This document shows, piece after piece, positions 7,163 to 16,044 of a stretch of DNA of 64,000 bases. Numbering within the stretch: position 1 is the first letter of the stretch; each line of letters begins with the position of its first letter. A model generated the notes under the pieces. That model did not search any database. It was not told the DNA's origin and saw nothing but the letters and a program-made list of their open reading frames with translations. The stretch is taken from positions 1 to 64,000 of the forward strand of contig NZ_JAKWJP010000007.1 of assembly GCF_022761035.1 (NCBI RefSeq). The letters are read 5' to 3'. The position numbers and the translations under genes were made by a program. The stretch comes from Microbacterium sp. SS28. GTDB lineage: Bacteria; Actinomycetota; Actinomycetes; Actinomycetales; Microbacteriaceae.

Positions 7163-8988
7163 CCGCCGCAGGGCGCGTGCGCGCCGTCGTGCGGCCGGTC
7201 GTCGGAGTCGTGCGCGACTTCATCGGACACGTCGTCGTCGGTCCCGTACGCGAGGGGCGCCTGCGCATCGAGCGCTGGCCGAGGGGCCTCGGCCCCGTGA
7301 TCGCCATCGCGCTCGCGGGATACGTGCTCGCCGCCGTCGCGGTCGTCGCCGCGGGCGCGATCCGCGAAGCGAGTGAACTGACCGCCTCGGCGGGCACGTA
7401 TGCGCTGTCGCTCCCGGCGTGGACGGTCGGCCCGATCCTCGCGCTCGTCGTGCTCGCCCTCTCGCTCGCACAGACGGCCGCCGTCCGGGTTCCGCTGTGG
7501 CTCGGCATCATCGTCACGGCGCTCTCGACTCTCGTGATCGTGTCGACCGGTGTGACCGACACGTCGCTGGACAGCGCGGTCACCCCAGGTCGCGTCGCCG
7601 CGGTCGTGGCCGTCGCGGGACTCTGGGTGCTGTTCGTCGTGCGCCGGCGCCGCCGGTACGCGTGGGGCGAGTTCGCGGCCGTCTTCGTCCTCATCACGAT
7701 CGGGATCGGCGTGCCCGCGTGGAACATGACGCGCGCGGCGGCGGCCTTCGGGATCGAGGCGGGGCCCGTGACCCTCGCCTCGCTCATGCAGAATCTCGCA
7801 CCCCTCGCCTATCCCGCCGCCCTCGCCGCGGGCGCCGCGGTGGCGCAGCTCTCGTGCGCGATGGCGACGCAGTCGGCGGCCTCGGTGCGCCGGCACCTGC
7901 CGGTCGCCGTGGGCGCGGCGCTGCTGGGCGCCCTCGTGCTGTGGCGGCTGTGGGCGATGGTCGCCGGCTTCGCCTCGGGCGAGGCGACGGAGGCCGTGCC
8001 CTTCCTGACGGCGACCCTCCTGGTGGTCGCCGTCGCGGGCTCCTGGGCCCTCGTCGCGCGCCTGCGCGGATCGTCCGCGCCTCCGGAGACGGCCGCGCTC
8101 GAATCGCGGTTCGGCGAGATCTCGCAGGGGATCGCGGCACTGCTGGTCGTCGGCATCCTCCCCACGACGGTCCTGTACATGCTGACGTCGATCCTGTTCA
8201 CGGTCACGTTCGACGACGGGATCGCGGCGCCCCCCACCGCGCTCGCCGACGCCATCGGCGGTCGGACGGTCACGTGGGGGCTGCGCCTCGCGATCGGCCT
8301 CGCACTGCTCGTGGTCGCCGCCCGCGCCGCGCGCCAGGGGCGGACAACCACGCCGGAGCTGTACGCGTCGATGGGCGTCGTCGTCGTCGCGATGTCAGCG
8401 CTCGCGCTCGCGGGACTCGAACGCCTGATGTGGGTGGGCTTCGCCCTCACCGTCGTCATCACCGTTGCCGCCCTCGCGCTTCTGACCGCCTGGATCGTGC
8501 GCAGACGCCTCACTCCGGCGCGGGGCGCCGCGATCGGCGTGGCCCTGCTCATCGCGGCCCTGTTCGACCAGCGCACGTTCGTCGAGGATCCGCTGAAGTG
8601 GGCCTTCGGGTTCGCCGGGTCGGCCTTCCTGCTCTTCGGATTCGTGTGGGCGCTGCTCACCGGCGGCGGCCGGGCGAATGGGACGTCTCGTCGCTACCCG
8701 CGGTCGAGCCGAGTCCTCCTCTTCATCGCCAACGCGCTCTTCGGTGTCACGGTGCTCGCCTTCGGGGCCCTCGCCCGCGATCCCGACGCGGGGGTCGATC
8801 TCAACGCCCCCCTCCTGCTCGGGGACGAGATGCTCGGCACCGGCTTGCTCACGGCGGCGCTCCTCGCCTCGCTCGCGGGGGCCGTCGCGCCGAGGCGCAC
8901 GCCTGCCAGGCCGCCCGCCGAGACCGCGCAGGGAGCGGATGCCGGCGCCGCGGCATCTGCGTCGATCCGGCATCCTGATCGGAACTGA
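7159..8988 (+). CDS. Polytopic membrane protein of unknown function
   Basis: This 609-residue protein starts with GTG inside the stop region of the propeller gene (GTGA overlap). After about 50 soluble residues it contains many hydrophobic segments, roughly 13-14 by eye, in a regular up-and-down pattern (for example IAIALAGYVLAAVAVVAAGA). I do not recognise a transporter signature, permease motif or catalytic residue. A short polar Ala-rich tail follows the last segment. The tight coupling to the beta-propeller gene suggests a membrane part and an extracytoplasmic part of one assembly. It ends 137 bp before sucC and probably is not part of that operon. Confidence 0.7.
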   Translation: MTAAGRVRAVVRPVVGVVRDFIGHVVVGPVREGRLRIERWPRGLGPVIAIALAGYVLAAVAVVAAGAIREASELTASAGTYALSLPAWTVGPILALVVLALSLAQTAAVRVPLWLGIIVTALSTLVIVSTGVTDTSLDSAVTPGRVAAVVAVAGLWVLFVVRRRRRYAWGEFAAVFVLITIGIGVPAWNMTRAAAAFGIEAGPVTLASLMQNLAPLAYPAALAAGAAVAQLSCAMATQSAASVRRHLPVAVGAALLGALVLWRLWAMVAGFASGEATEAVPFLTATLLVVAVAGSWALVARLRGSSAPPETAALESRFGEISQGIAALLVVGILPTTVLYMLTSILFTVTFDDGIAAPPTALADAIGGRTVTWGLRLAIGLALLVVAARAARQGRTTTPELYASMGVVVVAMSALALAGLERLMWVGFALTVVITVAALALLTAWIVRRRLTPARGAAIGVALLIAALFDQRTFVEDPLKWAFGFAGSAFLLFGFVWALLTGGGRANGTSRRYPRSSRVLLFIANALFGVTVLAFGALARDPDAGVDLNAPLLLGDEMLGTGLLTAALLASLAGAVAPRRTPARPPAETAQGADAGAAASASIRHPDRN

Positions 8989-9059
8989 TCCGGCGGGTTG
9001 TCCGGTATGTGCGGGAACGGGCCGCCCGGCGCGCGGTAGTACGCTAGGGGATTGGCCGG

Positions 9060-9077
9060 TCTCTTGACATCAAGAGA
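9060..9077. promoter_or_regulatory. Palindromic operator upstream of sucC
   Basis: TCTCTTGACATCAAGAGA is a perfect inverted repeat with 8-bp arms and a 2-bp centre, 48 bp before the sucC start. A near-identical palindrome lies in front of icd (25931-25948), another TCA-cycle gene. That argues for one shared regulator. The TTGACA inside could also act as a -35 hexamer. The protein that binds is not identified here. Confidence 0.65.
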
Positions 9078-9125
9078 TCTTCCGGGCCATCTTTCCCACA
9101 TTCGCCCCCAGCGAAGGACTGCACT

Positions 9126-10289
9126 GTGGATCTGTTCGAGTATCAGGCACGCGATCTGTTCGAGAAGTACGAGGTGCCGGTGCTTGCCGGCATCGTCGCA
9201 GACACGCCGGAGGAGGTGCGTGCAGCGGCCGAGAAGATCGGCGGAGTCGTCGTGGTCAAGGCCCAGGTCAAGGCCGGCGGTCGCGGCAAGGCCGGCGGCG
9301 TGAAGGTCGCGAAAACACCCGAAGAGGCCTATGAGCTGTCGAAGGCCATCTTCGGCCTCGACATCAAGGGCCACATCGTCAAGCGCGTGATGGTCGCCCA
9401 GGGCGCCCGCATCGACAAGGAGTACTACTTCTCGGTGCTGCTCGACCGCGCGAACCGCTCCTACCTGTCGCTCGCGAGCGTCGAGGGCGGCATGGAGATC
9501 GAAGAGCTCGCCGTGGAGCGCCCGGAGGCGCTCGCCCGCGTCGAGGTCGACCCGCTCACGGGCATCGACGAGGCCAAGGCCCTCGAGATCGCGAAGGCCG
9601 CGAACTTCGACGACGAACTCGCCCCCAAGGTCGCTGCCGTCTTCGTCAAGCTCTTCCAGGTCTACAAGGGCGAGGACGCGACGCTCGTCGAGGTCAACCC
9701 GCTCATCCTGTCCGAGGACGGCGAGATCATCGCCCTCGACGGCAAGGTCTCGCTCGACGAGAACGCCGAGTTCCGTCACGCCGGGCACGCGCTCCTCGAG
9801 GACAAGGACGCCGCCGACCCGCTCGAGGCGAAGGCCAAGGAGAACGACCTCAACTACGTCAAGCTCGACGGCCAGGTCGGCATCATCGGCAACGGCGCGG
9901 GCCTCGTGATGTCGACGCTCGACGTCGTCGCCTACGCGGGTGAGAACCACGGCGGCGTCAAGCCCGCCAACTTCCTCGACATCGGCGGCGGCGCCTCGGC
10001 CGAGGTCATGGCCGCGGGCCTTGACGTCATCCTCGGCGACCCGCAGGTCAAGAGCGTCTTCGTCAACGTCTTCGGCGGCATCACAGCGTGCGACGCCGTC
10101 GCCAAGGGCATCGTGGGCGCGCTCGCCGAGCTCGGCTCCACCGCGACCAAGCCGCTCGTCGTGCGCCTCGACGGCAACAAGGTCGAAGAGGGGCGCGCGA
10201 TCCTCCGCGACGCGAACCACCCCCTCGTCACCCTTGCCGAGACCATGGACGAAGGCGCCGACAAGGCCGCCGAGCTCGCGAACGCATAA
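9126..10289 (+). CDS. sucC: Succinyl-CoA ligase (ADP-forming), beta subunit
   Basis: This 387-residue subunit carries the ATP-grasp nucleotide-binding domain at the N-terminus (VKAQVKAGGRGKAGG near 40) and the CoA-ligase domain at the C-terminus with GAGLVMSTLDV and FVNVFGGIT motifs. With sucD it interconverts succinyl-CoA and succinate while making ATP in the TCA cycle. The start is GTG, chosen because AAGGAC sits 8 nt upstream and because MDLFEYQARDLFEKYEVPV is the conserved family N-terminus. sucD follows after 11 bp. An 18-bp palindrome shared with icd lies in the promoter region. Confidence 0.98.
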   Translation: MDLFEYQARDLFEKYEVPVLAGIVADTPEEVRAAAEKIGGVVVVKAQVKAGGRGKAGGVKVAKTPEEAYELSKAIFGLDIKGHIVKRVMVAQGARIDKEYYFSVLLDRANRSYLSLASVEGGMEIEELAVERPEALARVEVDPLTGIDEAKALEIAKAANFDDELAPKVAAVFVKLFQVYKGEDATLVEVNPLILSEDGEIIALDGKVSLDENAEFRHAGHALLEDKDAADPLEAKAKENDLNYVKLDGQVGIIGNGAGLVMSTLDVVAYAGENHGGVKPANFLDIGGGASAEVMAAGLDVILGDPQVKSVFVNVFGGITACDAVAKGIVGALAELGSTATKPLVVRLDGNKVEEGRAILRDANHPLVTLAETMDEGADKAAELANA

Positions 10290-10300
10290 GGACCCAGAAC

Positions 10301-11203
10301 ATGTCGATCTTCCTCAACAAGGACTCCAAGGTCATCGTCCAGGGCATCACGGGCGGTGAGGGCACGAAGCACACAGCCCTCATGCTCAAGGCCGGGACGC
10401 AGGTCGTCGGCGGCGTCAACGCCCGCAAGGCCGGCACGACCGTGCTGCACCACGACGCCGACGGCAACGCCGTCGAGCTGCCCGTCTTCGCGACCGTCGC
10501 CGAGGCCATGGCCTCGACCGGCGCCGACGTGTCGATCGCGTTCGTGCCGCCCGCCTTCACGAAGAGCGCGATGGTCGAGGCCATCGACGCCGAGATCCCG
10601 CTGCTCGTCGTGATCACCGAGGGCGTGCCCGTCGGCGACACGGCCGAGGCATGGGCCTACGCGCAGTCGAAGGGGAACACGACCCGCATCATCGGGCCGA
10701 ACTGCCCCGGCATCATCACGCCCGGCGAGTCGCTCGTCGGCATCACGCCCGCCAACATCACCGGCAAGGGACCGATCGGCCTCGTGTCGAAGTCGGGCAC
10801 GCTGACCTACCAGATGATGTACGAGCTGCGCGAGATCGGCTTCTCGACGGCCATCGGCATCGGCGGCGACCCCATCATCGGCACGACGCACATCGACGCC
10901 CTCGCGGCGTTCGAGGCCGACCCCGAGACCAAGGCGATCGTCATGATCGGCGAGATCGGCGGCGACGCCGAAGAGCGCGCGGCCGACTTCATCAAGGCCA
11001 ACGTCACGAAGCCCGTCGTGGGCTACGTCGCGGGCTTCACTGCTCCCGAGGGCAAGACGATGGGCCACGCGGGCGCCATCGTCTCGGGCTCGGCGGGCAC
11101 GGCGCAGGCGAAGAAGGAGGCCCTCGAGGCCGCCGGTGTCAAGGTCGGCAAGACGCCGTCCGAGACCGCCGCTCTCATGCGCGAGATCATCGCTTCGCTG
11201 TAA
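10301..11203 (+). CDS. sucD: Succinyl-CoA ligase (ADP-forming), alpha subunit
   Basis: This 300-residue subunit binds CoA at the N-terminal Rossmann domain (VIVQGITGGEGTKHT) and carries the phosphorylated catalytic His at about 256 in GHAGAIVSG. It forms the enzyme with SucC. The AAGGAC ribosome-binding site overlaps the sucC stop codon, so expression is coupled. A strong inverted repeat follows 10 bp after the stop. Confidence 0.98.
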   Translation: MSIFLNKDSKVIVQGITGGEGTKHTALMLKAGTQVVGGVNARKAGTTVLHHDADGNAVELPVFATVAEAMASTGADVSIAFVPPAFTKSAMVEAIDAEIPLLVVITEGVPVGDTAEAWAYAQSKGNTTRIIGPNCPGIITPGESLVGITPANITGKGPIGLVSKSGTLTYQMMYELREIGFSTAIGIGGDPIIGTTHIDALAAFEADPETKAIVMIGEIGGDAEERAADFIKANVTKPVVGYVAGFTAPEGKTMGHAGAIVSGSAGTAQAKKEALEAAGVKVGKTPSETAALMREIIASL

Positions 11204-11213
11204 GCACCGACAG

Positions 11214-11309
11214 AAGAGGGGGACGGATGCTCGGGCCCACGCGCCCGGAGGCTCCGCGCAGCGCGCAGCGATGCGTGGAGTGGGCGTGGGGAGCATCCGT
11301 CCCCCTCTT
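11214..11309. terminator. Bidirectional terminator-like inverted repeat between sucD and the purine permease
   Basis: Perfect 19-bp arms lie at 11214-11232 and 11291-11309, with a 58-bp loop that itself can pair partly (CCCACGCGC with GCGTGGG). The genes converge on it from both sides. The T-tract is weak, as is common in high-GC actinobacteria. The arms contain the recurrent GGATGC/GCATCC core. Confidence 0.75.
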
Positions 11310-11318
11310 GTTCGCGTG

Positions 11319-12791
11319 TCAGGCGCCGAGCGCGGCCTCGATCGGCCCGCGTGCGAAATAGATGACGAAGCCTGCCGCGACGACCCACAGGAGCGGGCTG
11401 ATCTGCTTCGCCTTGCCCGTGAGCGACCGGATCACGACCCACGAGATGAACCCGGCGCCGATGCCGTTCGCGATCGAGTAGGTGAACGGCATGACCGTCA
11501 CCGTGAGGAAGACGGGAATGAGCACCGACAGGTCGCCGAGGTCGACGTGGCGGATCTGCGACATCATGAGCGCGCCGACGATCACGAGAGCGGCGGCAGC
11601 GACCTCGGAGGGCACGACGGACGTGAGCGGCGTCAGGAACATCGCGAGCAGGAACAGCGCGCCCGTCATGATGTTCGCGAGCCCCGTGCGCGCGCCTTCG
11701 CCGATGCCCGATGCGGACTCGATGAACACGGTGTTCGACGAGGACGACGTGAAGCCGCCCGCGACGGCGCCCACGCCCTCGACGATGAGTGCGGATCGCA
11801 GTCGCGGGAAGTCGCCCTTCTCATCGGCGAGCTCCGCCTCGCGCGAGAGGCCCGTCATGGTGCCCATCGCGTCGAAGAAGTTCGTGAAGACGAGGGTGAA
11901 GACGAGCATCGTTGCGGCGAGGCCGCCGATGCGTCCGAAGGCGCCGAAGAGGTCGACCTGACCGACGAGGCTCAGGTCGGGGACGCTGAACCAACTCGCG
12001 GGCAGGGCGGGGACCGAGAGCGACCACCCGCCCGGGTTCACCACCGCGCCGTCTGCGCCGGACTTCGGCCCGATGTGCCAGACGGCCTCGATGACGACCG
12101 CGAGGACGGTGCCCGAGACGAGGCCGATCAGCAGCGCGCCCTTGACGCGCAGCGCCATCAGGACGGCGCACAGCAGCAGCGTGATGACGAACACGAGCGT
12201 CGGGATCGTCGCGATCGAGCCCTCGATGCCGAGGCCCACGGGCGGTGACGCGACGCCCGTCGACGTCACGAATCCCGCGTCGACGAAGCCGATGAAGGCG
12301 ATGAAGAGGCCGATGCCGACCGTGATCGCGGTCTTGAGCTGCACCGGGACGGCGTCGAAGATGAGCCGCCGCAGGCCCGTCGCGGCGAGCAGCACGATGA
12401 TGAAGCCGTTGATCATGACGAGGCCCATCGCCTCGGGCCACGTGACCTGCCCCACGACGCTCACGGCGAGGAACGAGTTGATGCCGAGACCCGCCGCGAA
12501 CGCGAACGGCAGCCGGGAGACGAGGCCGAAGAGGATCGTCATGACGCCCGCCGTCAGCGCCGTGACGGCGGCGACCTGCTGGAATCCGAGGCTGTCGCCC
12601 GCGACATCCGTCCCGCTCGACAGGATGATCGGATTGAGGATGACGATGTAGGCCATCGTCACGAACGTGACGAGGCCGCCGCGCACTTCGGCGGCGGGCG
12701 TCGATCCGCGGCGCGTGATCTCGAAGAAGCGGTCGAGCGCTCCTCGCTCCTGCGGGGTGACCTGGGATTCGGTCGATGGTGCTGTGCTCAC
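11319..12791 (-). CDS. NCS2-family purine permease, AzgA type
   Basis: This 490-residue transporter has about 12-14 membrane segments. The N-terminus has the AzgA-group pattern EVRGGLVTFVTMAYIV...NP, and the middle contains TNFFDAMGTMTGLSREA, the helix-10 motif region of this subgroup. The stretch TSSSSNTVFIESASGI is also typical. Family members import adenine, guanine or hypoxanthine by proton symport, so hypoxanthine/guanine is the likely substrate class. The start is GTG, with GGAGG about 8 nt upstream. It diverges from the nitroreductase gene and lies between sucCD and purNH, in line with a purine-salvage role. Confidence 0.9.
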   Translation of the reverse strand: MSTAPSTESQVTPQERGALDRFFEITRRGSTPAAEVRGGLVTFVTMAYIVILNPIILSSGTDVAGDSLGFQQVAAVTALTAGVMTILFGLVSRLPFAFAAGLGINSFLAVSVVGQVTWPEAMGLVMINGFIIVLLAATGLRRLIFDAVPVQLKTAITVGIGLFIAFIGFVDAGFVTSTGVASPPVGLGIEGSIATIPTLVFVITLLLCAVLMALRVKGALLIGLVSGTVLAVVIEAVWHIGPKSGADGAVVNPGGWSLSVPALPASWFSVPDLSLVGQVDLFGAFGRIGGLAATMLVFTLVFTNFFDAMGTMTGLSREAELADEKGDFPRLRSALIVEGVGAVAGGFTSSSSNTVFIESASGIGEGARTGLANIMTGALFLLAMFLTPLTSVVPSEVAAAALVIVGALMMSQIRHVDLGDLSVLIPVFLTVTVMPFTYSIANGIGAGFISWVVIRSLTGKAKQISPLLWVVAAGFVIYFARGPIEAALGA

Positions 12792-12850
12792 GGGGGAACC
12801 TCCGCAGAAGACGCTAGTCGCACAACGGGCCTCGTCGTCGCGGGCGCGGT

Positions 12851-12856
12851 TAGTGT
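12851..12856 (+). promoter_or_regulatory. -10 box, leaderless start of the nitroreductase gene
   Basis: TAGTGT ends six bases before the ATG at 12863. The intergenic region to the divergent permease is only 71 bp. Confidence 0.4.
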
Positions 12857-12862
12857 GGGGCC

Positions 12863-13303
12863 ATGCCGCTCACGGGAGAATACGCACCGTCCACGTCCGA
12901 CCACGCCCGCAAGCAGGCGGAGGCCTTCGAGGCGAGCGAGGGGGAGCGCGCGAACCTTCTGCGCGGCCGGCCCATCATCGTGCTGACGACGGTCGGGGCG
13001 AGCACGGGCGCGCTCCGCAAGACGGCTCTCATGCGCGTCGAGCATGGCGGCCGCTACGCCGTCGTGGCGTCGAAGGGCGGAGCACCCGACGAGCCGAAGT
13101 GGGCCGGCAACATGCGCCGGCAGCCGCACGTCGAGCTGCAGGACGGCGCCGACAAGCGCGACTACACGGCGCGCGAGCTCGCGGGCGACGAGCGCGACGA
13201 ATGGTGGGCGCGCTCGCTCGAGACGTGGCCCGACTACGCGAACTACCAGACCAAGACGGACCGCCTCATCGCGGTCTTCCTCCTGGAGCCCCACGAGGCA
13301 TAG
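12863..13303 (+). CDS. Nitroreductase/quinone reductase family protein (F420-type, DUF385)
   Basis: This 146-residue protein belongs to the split beta-barrel family that includes the mycobacterial deazaflavin-dependent nitroreductase Ddn. The characteristic core is seen: RGRPIIVLTTVGASTGALRK, then YAVVASKGGAPDEPKW and a closing P-x-Y-x-x-Y segment (WPDYANYQTKTDR). Members use reduced F420 or bind related cofactors to reduce quinones or nitro compounds. The natural substrate is unknown. It is a single-gene unit with a probable leaderless start. Confidence 0.88.
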   Translation: MPLTGEYAPSTSDHARKQAEAFEASEGERANLLRGRPIIVLTTVGASTGALRKTALMRVEHGGRYAVVASKGGAPDEPKWAGNMRRQPHVELQDGADKRDYTARELAGDERDEWWARSLETWPDYANYQTKTDRLIAVFLLEPHEA

Positions 13304-13403
13304 CCCGCGGGGGCCGCGCCATCCGGAGCCGGGTGCTCCGCGCGCTGAGCCGGGGATCCGCTGGACACAGGCGTGGTCGTCCGGCACGCCCGGAGGCGCT
13401 GGG

Positions 13404-13409
13404 TAGGGT
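13404..13409 (+). promoter_or_regulatory. -10 box before the PerM-like gene
   Basis: TAGGGT ends ten bases before the ATG at 13420, so any leader would be only about 3-4 nt. Confidence 0.35.
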
Positions 13410-13419
13410 CGAAAGTCGC

Positions 13420-15342
13420 ATGCATCGCCTCATCGTCGCCCTCCTCTCCGCCTTCGACGCCGCCATCGCGGTCGCCGCGGGGGTCGCGGCGGTGCTCGCT
13501 CCGTTCACGGTCCTGTGGGTCGTCGCCCTCGGCGACACCGCCGACTGGGGCGCCCTGTGGCCCGCGAGCGCCGCGGTGTGGCAGCTGGGGCACCTCGTCC
13601 CGCTCGCCCTCTCGCTGCCCGGCGACTACCTCGCCGCCGCCGGGGTCTCTGAGGACGCGGCATCCTTCGCCCTCTCGCTCGCCCCGCTCGCCTTCGCGAC
13701 CTTCACGGCGATCTTCGCGGCGCGATCGGGCGCCCGCGCGTCCCGCGCCGATGCGTGGCTCACGGGCGTCCTGACGGGCACCGTCGTGATCGCCGCGCTC
13801 TCGGCGCTCATCGCCGTGAGCGCGCAGAACTCCGTCGCGACCGCCGCCGTGTGGCAGGCCGTGCTCTTCCCGACGCTCCTGTTCGCCGTGCCCGCGCTCG
13901 CGGGAGCCGTCGCGACGGAATGGCGGGAGGCGGGGTACGGCGCACTCGCGCGGCTGCGCGACCGCGTCGAGGCGTGGCCCGGATGGTGGGGCGCCGTCCC
14001 GGGCGTCTCGGTGCGCGCCTCCGCCGCAGCGGTCGCGGGACTCGTCGGCGCGGGCGCACTCTCGCTGGCCGCCGCGATCGTCCTGCGCGCGGGGGACATC
14101 GTCGCGCTCTATCAGGCGGGCAACTTCGACGCGCTCGGGGTCGTCGTCATGACGCTCGCCCAGTTCGCGTACCTCCCGACGCTCGTCGTCTGGGGCCTGT
14201 CGTTCGTCGCGGGACCCGGCTTCGCGGTGGGCACGGACACCGCCGTCTCGCCCTCGGGCACGCAGGTGGGAGTGCTGCCCGGGATCCCCGCGTTCGGGCT
14301 CGTGCCCGAGTCGTCGAGTCCGTGGCTCCTGCTCGTCGTCCTCCTGCCGATCGGGGTCGGGGCGCTCGCGGGGTGGATCGCCCGCTCGCACCTGCTCGCG
14401 GCGGCGGGCATCGCGCCTCGCGCGCGGGCGCGCAAGCCGGCGCGGGCGCGCAAGGTGGAGGCGCTGTCCGACCCGGCATCCTCGACCCCCGTTGCACCCG
14501 AACCGGACGACCTCGACCCGACCGACGAAGCCCGCCGCGCGGCGCTCGAGGAGCTCCTGGCCCGTCCTCGCGCGACGAGCGCATCGGCGGCCGCGGCAGA
14601 CACGACGGCGAGGGAGACGGATGCCGCACCCGCCGTCGCCGCAGAGACCCCCGACACGCCTTCCGCCGCGCCGACGTTCGCGTGGGCGCCTGCCCCGCTC
14701 GCCGAGCCGCTCCTGCCCCGGCTCGTCGTCGCGGTCGCGATCGCTCTGCTCAGCGCGGGGTCGGCGGCGCTGCTCGCGGTGTTCGCGTCGGGCTCGATCG
14801 GTCCGGGGCGCCTCGCGGAGTTCGGCCCCGAGCCCGGGCCCGTCGCACTCGCGGTCGGGCTCCAAGTGCTCGTCGGCGCGTCGATCCTGCTGCTGTCGTC
14901 GCGGTCGGCGGCGGACCGAGAAGCGCAGGGGGATGCGACAGCGCCCGACGCTGCGGCAGCGCCCCCCGTGCCCGATGCGGCTCCCGCCTCGCCCGCCGAA
15001 TCGGAGCCGCCCGCGTGGGCCACCGCGCTCGCGGCGGTTCCGGCATCCCTCGTGGACCGCACCAAGGACCCTCTGCCGCAGCCGGACCGCCCGCAGGGGT
15101 CGCCGGCGTTCCCGGGGCCGTCGGTCGCGCCCGGACCTGCTCCGAGCGCGAAGCCGCCGGCCGCGGCCCCGAGTTCGGCGCCCGGGGCCCCGAGCGAGCC
15201 GGCCCCGAGCCCGAAGGTCCCGACCACGCCCGCCCCGACCCCGCCTGCTCAGACCCCGCCTGTTTCGAGCCCGAAGGCCCCGGCTCCCGGCCCTGAGCCG
15301 GTCGATCCCGACGCCGACACGGCTCCTATCGACCTGCCGTGA
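13420..15342 (+). CDS. PerM/DUF6350-like integral membrane protein
   Basis: This 640-residue protein has about 8-10 membrane segments in the first 420 residues, a cytoplasmic acidic/Ala-rich linker, two more segments near 425-500, and a long Pro-rich tail (for example TPAPTPPAQTPPVSSPK). The assignment rests on hydrophobic layout and on gene order. In Mycobacterium tuberculosis the membrane protein PerM, linked to cell division, lies downstream of sucCD and directly upstream of purN-purH, as here. No catalytic motif is visible. The Pro-rich tail suggests a protein-interaction role. A -10-like TAGGGT lies 10 nt before the ATG. Confidence 0.7.
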   Translation: MHRLIVALLSAFDAAIAVAAGVAAVLAPFTVLWVVALGDTADWGALWPASAAVWQLGHLVPLALSLPGDYLAAAGVSEDAASFALSLAPLAFATFTAIFAARSGARASRADAWLTGVLTGTVVIAALSALIAVSAQNSVATAAVWQAVLFPTLLFAVPALAGAVATEWREAGYGALARLRDRVEAWPGWWGAVPGVSVRASAAAVAGLVGAGALSLAAAIVLRAGDIVALYQAGNFDALGVVVMTLAQFAYLPTLVVWGLSFVAGPGFAVGTDTAVSPSGTQVGVLPGIPAFGLVPESSSPWLLLVVLLPIGVGALAGWIARSHLLAAAGIAPRARARKPARARKVEALSDPASSTPVAPEPDDLDPTDEARRAALEELLARPRATSASAAAADTTARETDAAPAVAAETPDTPSAAPTFAWAPAPLAEPLLPRLVVAVAIALLSAGSAALLAVFASGSIGPGRLAEFGPEPGPVALAVGLQVLVGASILLLSSRSAADREAQGDATAPDAAAAPPVPDAAPASPAESEPPAWATALAAVPASLVDRTKDPLPQPDRPQGSPAFPGPSVAPGPAPSAKPPAAAPSSAPGAPSEPAPSPKVPTTPAPTPPAQTPPVSSPKAPAPGPEPVDPDADTAPIDLP

Positions 15343-15375
15343 AGCGGCGCGGCGCGGGCGGCGAGCGCGCGTCGG

Positions 15376-15381
15376 TAGACT
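15376..15381 (+). promoter_or_regulatory. -10 box, leaderless start of purN
   Basis: TAGACT ends six bases before the GTG at 15388 (spacer AGGCGG). It supports the chosen GTG and gives purN a promoter of its own inside the perM-purNH stretch. Confidence 0.45.
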
Positions 15382-15387
15382 AGGCGG

Positions 15388-15984
15388 GTGCTCACGGTCG
15401 CCGTCCTCATCTCGGGTACCGGCTCCAATCTGCGGGCCCTCCTCGACGCCGCGGCCGACCCCGGCTACCCCGCGCGGATCGTCGTCGTCGGCGCCGATCG
15501 CGAGGCCGAGGGCTTCGCGCACGCGGAGGAATACGGCATCCCGACCTTCCTCGTGCCGTGGCGCGAATTCGACACGCGCGACGAGTGGGGCGCCGAGCTC
15601 GCGGCGCAGCTCGCGGTCTGGCAGCCGGATCTCGTCGTTCTGAGCGGTCTCATGCGCCTGCTGCCGCCCGCCGTCGTCGAGGCGTGGGCTCCGCGCATCG
15701 TCAACACGCACCCCGCGTATCTGCCCGAGTTCCCCGGCGCCCACGCCGTGCGCGACGCGCTCGAGGCGGGCGTCGTCCAGACCGGCGCGAGCGTCATCGT
15801 CGTCGACGACGGCGTCGACACGGGCCCGATCGTCGCACAGGAGCGCGTCCCGGTCCTGCCCGGCGACGACCTGCACAGCCTCCACGAGCGGATCAAGCCC
15901 GTCGAGCGCAGCCTGCTCATCGACGTCGTCCGCCGCATCGCGACCGGCGAGCTCGATCTCGCCGCCGCATCCACCACTTCCTGA
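15388..15984 (+). CDS. purN: Phosphoribosylglycinamide formyltransferase
   Basis: This 198-residue enzyme transfers a formyl group from 10-formyl-tetrahydrofolate to GAR, the third step of purine synthesis. It has the GART N-terminal ISGTGSNLRALLDA loop, the NTHPAYLPEFPG segment holding the catalytic His, and the downstream VDDGVDTGPIVAQ segment with the catalytic Asp. Length is normal. GTG start, probably leaderless. purH follows after 60 bp. Confidence 0.97.
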   Translation: MLTVAVLISGTGSNLRALLDAAADPGYPARIVVVGADREAEGFAHAEEYGIPTFLVPWREFDTRDEWGAELAAQLAVWQPDLVVLSGLMRLLPPAVVEAWAPRIVNTHPAYLPEFPGAHAVRDALEAGVVQTGASVIVVDDGVDTGPIVAQERVPVLPGDDLHSLHERIKPVERSLLIDVVRRIATGELDLAAASTTS

Positions 15985-16044
15985 CCCGCCGGCTCCCGGC
16001 GCCCCGACTTTCCGCGAACGACCCCACCCCGAGGAGTCCTCCCC

